Assembly: GCF_040869045.1 (NCBI RefSeq)
Contig: NC_090321.1
Span: forward strand, 32,299,426 to 32,363,425
Source of the DNA: Eurosta solidaginis
Taxonomy: Eukaryota > Arthropoda > Insecta > Diptera > Tephritidae
Reading direction: 5' to 3'
DNA length: 64,000 nt
Shown: positions 56,911 to 64,000 of the stretch, piece by piece
How positions within the stretch are numbered: the first letter of the stretch is position 1
Layout: each line of letters begins with the position of its first letter
Position numbers and translations under genes: made by a program
Notes under the pieces: generated by a model
What the model saw: only the letters and a program-made list of their open reading frames with translations
Databases searched by the model: none
What the model was told of the DNA's origin: nothing

Positions 56911-57924
56911 ATGGACTCTGAAGAAATCAGGAAGTCACTAACGGAGACGAATGGGGCTATCAATGCCATTCTCTCCCAACTGAAGAAAATGGAAAAAAGG
57001 CTCAAAAGTGTCGAGTCGAAAAATAACGACGAGTCTTTGTCGGGGCTCAGTAGTAACCTGGAGAGGCTAGAAGCCCAAGTAGAGGAAGTGCGCAGGCAGT
57101 CATTGGATAGCAGGCCAGAACCGTCTGTAGAACCGCTAGTTAGTTCTCGGACGGAGGTCGAGCTAGCGGAGGTGGCTAAGCTGCCGGACTGCGTAAAAGA
57201 GTTGCAGGTATTCGATGGATCACGGGAGCACTATGGCTCCTGGGTCCATAGTGTAGAACAGGTAATAAAGGATTACGAAATAGTGCGATATAAGCCGATT
57301 TACGCAGACATCTTTAGGCACATTAGGGGGAAGATTAGGGGCGCAGCAGACTCTGCATTACTTGCGCAAAATATACTAGATTCCGACTGGGGCAGGGTAA
57401 AGGAAATTATTTCCCTGCATTACGCTGATATAAGGGATATAGAAACGTTGGAGCAGCAATTGACGTTAATGTCACAAGGGCGTCAGAAGATGTCCGACTT
57501 TTATGCGCAGGTTCAAAAACAACTGTCTCTAATGATTAATACTATAAAGGCCGAAAAGTATACACACGGGGAAACAGTAGAGGCATTAGCAGAGGCATAT
57601 CGTCGAAGAGCATTAGATGTCTTCATTAGGGGCCTAAACGGGGATCTGCCTGCCCTTCTCCTAGTTCAGAACTTGTAAGCACTACCTGAAGCATATTCGG
57701 CATGTCTGAAAATTTTAAATGTAAACCGCAGGAACTCTATTTACCGCCCACCCTTCCACAGGGATAATAGAAATTTTAATGACAACTACCAACCTTCAGC
57801 CCCAAAATTTTTTAAAAGGAATTATTCCAACCACGACCAGGGTTATTCCGCTCAAAGAAATTCAGTTCAACCAAATGGAAACCGCGTGTGGCAGAATGGC
57901 AACCAACAAAGGCCTTCCTACTAA
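56911..57924 (+). pseudogene. Errantivirus gag, one internal stop
   Basis: ATG 56911 opens a frame with an N-terminal coiled coil (about residues 1-60, KKMEKRLKSVESKNNDES) and a capsid-like helical region (from LPDCVKELQVFDGSREHYGS, then NILDSDWGRVKEIISLHYAD to about 57670). TAA at 57676-57678 breaks it. The same frame goes on to TAA at 57922-57924 through an Asn/Arg/Pro-rich, basic tail suited to RNA binding; no CCHC zinc knuckle is seen, as is usual in errantiviruses. Gag forms the particle. The 338-codon length without the stop is a little shorter than typical. Confidence 0.8.
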
Positions 57925-58220
57925 GGATCAGCGCAAACCCGAATAAGCAATCAGTCTACCCAAAATTGGAGAAGCAACAGCATCCCATTGGCGGTGGCAA
58001 GAGCAGAAGCAGAACCATCAACTCAAACCCGCCAGACAGGCGGCACTCGATTTTCAAGATATGACAGCGCCAAGAGGGGGACAAGCTCCCCAGGATATTC
58101 AGACACAAACCCTAGCAAGCAGCAGAAACTTTACCATTAAGTACCGGTTGATGAAGAACAAATCGAAACCAACAAAGAACAAACCACGGGGGACCAAGTA
58201 AATTTTACCATGGGAGCCTC

Positions 58221-61200
58221 GTGTCCGGCGTACCTTATATAGAGTACGCGACGCAGGATTTAGGTATTTTAGAATTTCTAGTGGATACAGGGTCGAACAA
58301 AAATTATATAAGCGAACGCGTAGCTCAAAATACTACGCCATTAGAAAAACCGTTTAAGGTAACTTCCGCAGGAGGAACTATAAATGTAGACAGGAAAATA
58401 CGCGGACATTTTTTTATATTCGTAGGCATTGATATTCCCACCACATTTTTTGTTCTTCCAGGGCTTAGATCATTTGATGGGATAATAGGGGATGACACGC
58501 TGTCGGAAATTAAAGCAGTCCTAGACAGGGAGCTCAACACTCTCATTTTAAAACCAGATATTGTGCTGCCCCTTAAGCGGAAGGAGGCGCAGCAGGTCAA
58601 CAGCATTACCTTAAACATTCCTTTCGGCAATGATATCACGAACCTTACAAAAAATAAACTCTACGAGATCCTACATCGATATGAAAATTTATTCGGCCCA
58701 GTTGACCGAGGCATGGAAATCCAAACCAATGTCCAGGCAGAAATCAGAACCATAACCGAAAACCCCATTTACACTAAAAGCTACCCCTACCCCGTTAATA
58801 TGCGCGAGGAGGTGGAAAAGCAAATCCGAGACTTACTAGCAGAAGGCATAATTCGTCCTTCAAAAAGTCCCTACAACTCACCCATATGGATTGTGCCAAA
58901 GAAATCCCAGGCAGATGGGGAAAAAAAGTATAGAATGGTGATACACTTCAAACGGCTAAATGCCGTAACCATCCCTGACACCTATCCCATATCTGACATT
59001 AATGGCACCATTGCGAGTCTCGGTAGTGCAAAGTATTTTACGACACTTGACCTAACTTCGGGATTTCACCAGATCCCAATGAAAGAAAGTGATATACCGA
59101 AAACGGCATTTTCCACCATGAATGGAAAATACGAATTTTTGCGGCTTCCTTTCGGTCTCAAAAATGCACCCTCTATCTTCCAAAGCATGATAGACGACGT
59201 GTTAAAAGAATTTATAGGTCGTATTTGCTTTGTATACATCGACGACATTATAATCTTTAGTAAGGATGAAACCACTCATCTAAAGGACATTGAGACTATA
59301 CTTTCCAGGCTCCTAGCCACGGGTCTCAAGGTTAACCTTGACAAGACGCAGTTCCTTAAAACAAGCGTAGAATTTCTTGGCTATATTGCGACCTCTGAGG
59401 GAATACTTCCTGACCCAAAGAAAGTAAATTCCATTAAAAACATGCTGCCTCCGTCTAACTTAAAAGAGCTTAAGAGCTTCCTAGGACTAACATCGTATTA
59501 TCGTAAATTCATCCGAGATTAAGCAAAAATTGCAAAACCTCTTACCAGCCCCACACGAGGAGAACACGCACAGGTAAGAGCAACACAATCGAAAAAGTTA
59601 TCCATTAACTTGAACAAGGAAGCACAGGAAGCGTTCGCGAATCTCAAAGAGATACTGACGACCTCCGAGGTCTTGACTTTCCCTAACTTCGACAAATCTT
59701 TTAACCTTACGACCGATGCCTCCGATTTTGCTATTGGAGCGGTGCTATCACAGGACTATAACGGCAAAGACAAGCCCATAGCGTTCATATCGAGAAGCCC
59801 AACTACTACAGAAGAGGCGTACGCAACAAACGAAAAAGAAATGCTTGCTATCGTGTGGACTTCGGATAACCTTCGGAACTACCTGTATGGAGCAAAAAAA
59901 AATACGAATATTTACAGATCACCAACCCCTAACCTTCTCTTTAAGTAACCGAAACTACAACGCCAAGCTAAAACGTTGGAAGGCCAGGATCGAAGAATAT
60001 AATTACGAAATAATTTATAAACCTGGCAAATCTAACGTCGTAGCTGACGTACTGTCCCGACTCAAAACTTATGCAAACCCCCTTACAACGTCCACATACG
60101 ATGCCGCTAGTCAAAATGCAACCACAGGGTCAACAGCGGATTCTGGAAGCGAGGCCGGTGATACCGTACATAGTGCAGAACAGGACAACTCCGACCTTAT
60201 ACCCTTCGTTGAAGTTCCCATAAACGTATTTAGAAACCAGATTTTACTTGGGGGTAGGCTAGAAATATTTGAAGAACCCCATCCAGGTTACTCGCGATAT
60301 TATTTAAAGATAGATGGAGTCGGCGAAGAGGAGCTCATTAGTGTTCTGAAGGAAAAACTTAGGCCAAACGTTATTAACGGAATTAAAATGCCAGAGAGTA
60401 AATTAGGACTTCTTCAGAAAGTATACCTGGAAAATTTCATGCAATATAAGATCCGAGTAGCTCAGTGCATTGTAGAGGATCTGAGAGATCCCGACAGAAT
60501 CTGTGAAGTAGTATGGGCGGAGCACAAAAGAACTCATCGCAACGCCAATGAGAATAAAAAACAAATTCTAGAGGTACTACTTTCCAAGAATGAGCAGCAT
60601 AATCAGGGGCTATGTCTCGTCTTGCGAAACTTGTAAAATCAGTAAATATGACAGACGTCCCAATAAACCGGAGGTACAAAATACACCTATCCCATCGCGT
60701 CCTTGCGAAATAATTCACGTCGATATATTCGAAATACAAGGAGAAAAATTTCTGAGCTGCATTGACAAATTTTCTAAGTTCGCAAAACTCTTTCACCTAA
60801 AAAATAAGTCCACTTTGCACCTCAAGGACAAAATAGTCAATCTCTTGCACTACTTTACGACCCCAGATATACTCGTGACCGACAACGAGCGCGGTCTTAT
60901 TAGCCCAATAATAAAAAATCTTTTAGTCATTGGGAGTTATGCTGTATCGTACACCTTCTCAGAGAAGCGAGGTGAACGGTCAAGTCGAAAGGCTTCATTC
61001 CACCTTAATCGAAATTATCAAATGCCTGAAGATAGATAGCCCTAGGCTAAAAATCAAAGAGCTAGTAAATATAGCAGTAGATCGTTATAGTAACTCCATT
61101 CATTCCGTTATAAACCAGAAACCCACTGAGGTATTTTTCAATCGCGCAAAAGCGGCTAATTACCAAGAACTCCTCGAAACAAGCAGGAAAACAAATGAAT

Positions 61201-61490
61201 ATTTAAAAACCTTACTGACTCAAAAACAACTAGAGTATATTGAACGGCGCAATAAAAGAAGACCTCTACTGGAGCGTTATGATGAAAATGATATCATATA
61301 TGTGAAGGACAAACAGATCAAGGGAAAACAAAACCCATATACAAAAAAGAAATTGTCGCAAAAGACAACAAGGTGTCCGCAACCACAGTTAGTGGGAAAA
61401 AAATCCACAAAACCCACATTAGAAATGTCAAACGCAGGAATACACATCCTAGCGCTTGAAACTGAAAATGATATTTATTGGTTTGAATAA
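58221..61490 (+). pseudogene. Errantivirus pol: protease, RT, RNase H, integrase, broken
   Basis: Order: retropepsin LVDTGSNKNYI (near 58280); RT from about 58720 with ILTSGF-type region TTLDLTSGFHQIPM, LPFGLKNAPSIFQ and active site FVYIDDIIIFSKD (59230); RNase H with TDASDFAIGAVLSQD, EKEMLAIVW and FTDHQPL; integrase with an HHCC zinc region (CETCK), HVDIFE, VTDNE and GQVERLHSTL for the D, D and E residues. Breaks: TAA at 59520-59522, a frameshift at the nine-A run 59894-59902, and frameshifts near 60575, 60945 and 61345. Pol copies and inserts the element; this copy cannot. Confidence 0.88.
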
Positions 61491-62476
61491 AAAAAAAAAA
61501 AAAAATTTTTTAAAACCTAAAAAAAAAACCAAAGATACTGAGATAAATTAATTCTCAGAAATACCTTTTTTATTGAAACAAAGGACATGTTCATAACTAC
61601 AAGAGCCCGGCTTATTAGTGGGACAAATCGTGCCTTAGTAGCGGGTGGCGCCATCGAATTTGACAAATGGCTACGCTGCCTTCAAAACGGATCACACGAT
61701 CCCCCATAGCTAGTTCGAGAACAGTATGGACCTCTATCCTACAAAAGAATTTAAACCGAATTTATACAAAGTTGCACCTAATCCGTACAAAAAAAAAAAA
61801 AATTAAATAGTTTTGCGCCTAATCCGCATAACATTTATTGATACTTAATCCTTCGCCTAATCCGGAGTATGAAAAAAGAAAATTTTATAAAAAATACTAA
61901 TAAAAAGAAAGCAATCGGAGAATAATTGTACTTGCAAGCTTACGCCTAATCCGCATGCAAAAAGATAAATATAATCCGCAAAACACATCTTGATACTCCT
62001 TGCGCCTAATCCGCGGGAAAGAAAAAAAAGTTTAAGAAAAGAATAAAAGAATATTAACAATATTAACCTGCGCCTAAGCCGCAGGACAAGCAGGAAAAAA
62101 AAATTATTTTCATTTACTTATTTTCATTTCACTTTATTTTTAATTAATTTTTCACCTTTTATTTAGTTATTTGCATCTAACTAAAATTTTTTATTTCCTT
62201 CTTTTTATTCAAATTAATACTAACATACTAACCGAAACCAAAGCAATTAACAATCGTAAAATGTAAAGTATAATCAAAAATAAACAAACATAAAATCGTT
62301 CCTCTCTTACAATGTTATAATTCTAAAATTCCGAAACAAACATATTCCTTTGAAATTAACTTCAGTTTTAAACTTAAACTTAGATGAAAAATGAAAAAAT
62401 ACAAACAATCTTGTAAAACAAATATTTGTGATTAAGCTAACAATTACTAACACACTAACACTAATAACATCCTTCC
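61491..62476 (+). other. Pol-env spacer with repeated 14-bp motif
   Basis: Nearly 1 kb without coding between pol and env, AT-rich with A runs, and holding seven copies of gcgcctaatccgca (listed separately). The stretch 62090-62470 has no motif I recognise. It ends in a splice acceptor-like tccttccag (62472-62478). Confidence 0.6.
61774..62083 (+). repeat. Seven copies of a 14-bp motif, gcgcctaatccgca
   Basis: Copies at 61774-61787 (gcacctaatccgta), 61815-61828 (exact), 61853-61866 (tcgcctaatccgga), 61942-61955 (acgcctaatccgca), 61972-61980 (partial, taatccgca), 62002-62015 (gcgcctaatccgcg) and 62070-62083 (gcgcctaagccgca). Spacings of 19-87 bases are AT-rich and unrelated to each other, so this is a clustered binding-site-like array and not a simple tandem repeat. 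Confidence 0.75.
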
Positions 62477-62478
62477 AG

Positions 62479-63982
62479 ATTCCCACTGCTGGCATCAGCC
62501 ATCAGCGCCCTTCATATATTTCACTATAAAACACCAATCATAACTATCCAAAACGGGAATGGATGGATCATTGGTGGATCCTTCAAGCTGGTTCACGTTA
62601 TTAATCTACAGCAATATGTTACAATTATGACGCAAATGGAAAGTTTGGCAAACCGTTTAATGAAGAGCGCTAACGACCAGATTTTAGCGCATCTCTACAT
62701 CAACCAAACATTGGAACGACTTGAAGAACTTACGGGTGGCACAGGTTAAGCAATGGTCAGTCGCTCTATAGACTGGATAGGCTCAGCATGGAAATGATTA
62801 GCAGGATCACCAGATGCAACCGACTGGAACTACATTCTCCACAGCCAAAATGAAGTCATTCAAAGCAATAACCACCAATATAAGATCAATGAAAAACTCT
62901 TCGCCGCCACCCAGGAAGTCCTAAAGAAAATCGACGAGGTGGTGGACCGCACTAACTACATAGCGAAAGAAAATGAGGCGACAGAATTTTATCGAAATGC
63001 ACTACACAACATCCTGCTCATTCGCGAACAGGTAAACGAAATTGTGCGGGCATGTCAACTGGCAAAACGGGGCATTGTCAACACGAATCTACTTGACAAA
63101 GATGAGGTCAACCAAGTACTGTCAGAAGTAGAGACCCTTCCATACCAGAACGTAATCGAGGCTATTGAATACGGTCAACCATCAGTATACACGAATGGGA
63201 CACTTCTCCTCTATGTGCTCTCGATGCCAAAAGTAACAGCTAACAAATATAAATTTCTGATCACTCGCGCTGGCATCTACGAAAATAAGCAACTTGATCT
63301 ACCGTTTGACAGGATGCTCGTAAACCAAGAGGAAACATACGGAGTGACGGGAAATTGCATGGTAATCAGTTCATCTACAATATATAAGTCAGAATCCTTG
63401 TCGAAATTGGAAGAGGACAGCTGCATTCCACGACTAGTAAAAGGTGGAGACGCTAGCTGCCAGTTCACCAGACGAAACGGATCAATTGTAGAATTGGTAA
63501 ACGACAACACAATATTCCTCTCAAACTACCAAGGCATGATCAGTAGCAGCAATGCCTCAAGCACTATTAATGGCACCTACATCATCCAACTAAGCAACGA
63601 AACAGTCAAGAACAAGTATTTTCCAGCAACGAGGTAATGACAGCGCAGGCGTTGCCGCCCTTTCGAATGTCAGGAATCACACAATGAAGGTCAACCTAGA
63701 ATATGTGCACGACATCACGATGGAGAATATTAAGTATCTAGGATACGTTAATGAGATCAATTTTTCTATCGTTACAGAAGCCCTAAAAATATGCGCAATA
63801 ATCGTGGTCGCTGCTATCCTATGGAGACGGTGCATTATAAAACCAGACCTCCCAGAAATCTCTGAACAGTGGAGCTGTGACACGAACACCAATAAAATCA
63901 CGAAGGGCATATCCACATATAAAATTGAATACCCAGAAGCTAGCCTACCATCAGAAAGTAATAGCCATTCGATACATACCAT
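62479..63982 (+). pseudogene. Errantivirus env (baculovirus-F-like glycoprotein), broken
   Basis: The frame runs from a splice acceptor at 62478 with a hydrophobic start, so env is expressed from a spliced RNA as in gypsy. In-frame stops are TAA 62747-62749 and TGA 62795-62797. The region from 62939 to 63637 is the transmembrane-subunit ectodomain, with helical N-terminal part and a C-rich middle (…GNCMVI…, …DSCIPRL…, ASCQF). TAA 63635-63637 follows a frameshift. In the +1 frame the hydrophobic anchor is at about 63780-63825 with a charged cytoplasmic tail to at least 63982. Env mediates membrane fusion in intact relatives; this copy is dead. Confidence 0.8.
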
Positions 63983-64000
63983 AACCCCCTCAGGTTTTTC

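Larger units (their letters stand above)
56385..64000 (+). mobile_element. Errantivirus-type LTR retrotransposon (gag, pol, env), cut by window end
   Basis: Gene order gag (56911), pol (58221-61490) and env (62479 to beyond 63982) with a primer site at 56578 identifies an insect errantivirus of the gypsy group. Every gene is broken by stops or frameshifts. The 3' LTR lies outside, so the LTR ends cannot be fixed. It inserted just upstream of the small two-exon gene, in the opposite orientation. Confidence 0.88.

Noticed and set aside
1..64000. Bacterial-type features (operons, CRISPR arrays, ribosome binding sites)
   Set aside because: Spliced exons, SINEs, LTR elements and LINEs show eukaryotic nuclear DNA; none of the tandem arrays has CRISPR repeat-spacer structure.

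Overview
This is a eukaryotic window, AT-rich and dominated by transposable elements. Two genes on the minus strand look like host genes. Dipteran intron and splice signals, a tRNA-headed SINE family, Helitron and Helentron families, an errantivirus and a Penelope-like element all fit a higher fly. My best guess is a tephritid fruit fly; that name rests on memory of repeat families and was not tested by any search.

Host genes. The main one is a secreted spondin-family protein on the minus strand. I assembled four phase-consistent exons by reading splice sites: 47556-47165, 37829-37608, 10485-10388 and 7628-7497. The first three cover most of a Spondin_N domain; the fourth continues the same frame into a polar linker. 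Introns are about 9.3 kb, 27 kb and 2.8 kb and are packed with mobile elements. The 5' exons (signal peptide and domain start) and 3' exons were not found and probably lie outside or are unrecognised. A second, small two-exon gene (about 56337-55867, minus) would encode a 119-134 residue protein that I do not recognise.

Left part (1-7000): a gypsy-type LTR element with most of pol deleted (1-3475), a dispersed repeat, then a 5'-truncated Jockey-like LINE whose 3' region holds six similar hairpins. 7000-16150: two spondin exons among Helitrons, a Helentron-type HINE, a roughly 407 bp retroposon, fragments of RNase H-bearing (I/LOA-group) LINEs, and foldback elements. 16660-19700: a TTAA-flanked MITE and a nearly intact Penelope-like element with inverted terminal repeats. 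20000-37500: SINEs, a LOA fragment, a second foldback, a Helitron, an RTE LINE fragment, a deleted hAT element, two tandem-repeat arrays, a solo LTR and a short MITE. 37600-47600: the two upstream spondin exons, with a Helitron split by a nested HINE, LOA remains and MITEs between them. 48400-56400: LINE and PLE fragments, a third HINE, a LOA-type tail and the small gene. 56380-64000: an errantivirus-type element with gag, pol and env, all broken by stops and frameshifts, cut by the window end.

How the parts relate: coding signal from the host is about 1.2 kb of 64 kb. The rest is layered insertion history that can be read from nested elements (MITE in LOA, HINE in Helitron, retroposon in LOA) and target-site duplications. 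The least ordinary structures are a seven-copy 14-bp motif between pol and env of the errantivirus, the hairpin array in the Jockey 3' region, the shared 130-bp repeat in both the Helitron and the HINE families, and a tRNA-like promoter module inside a terminal-inverted-repeat element.
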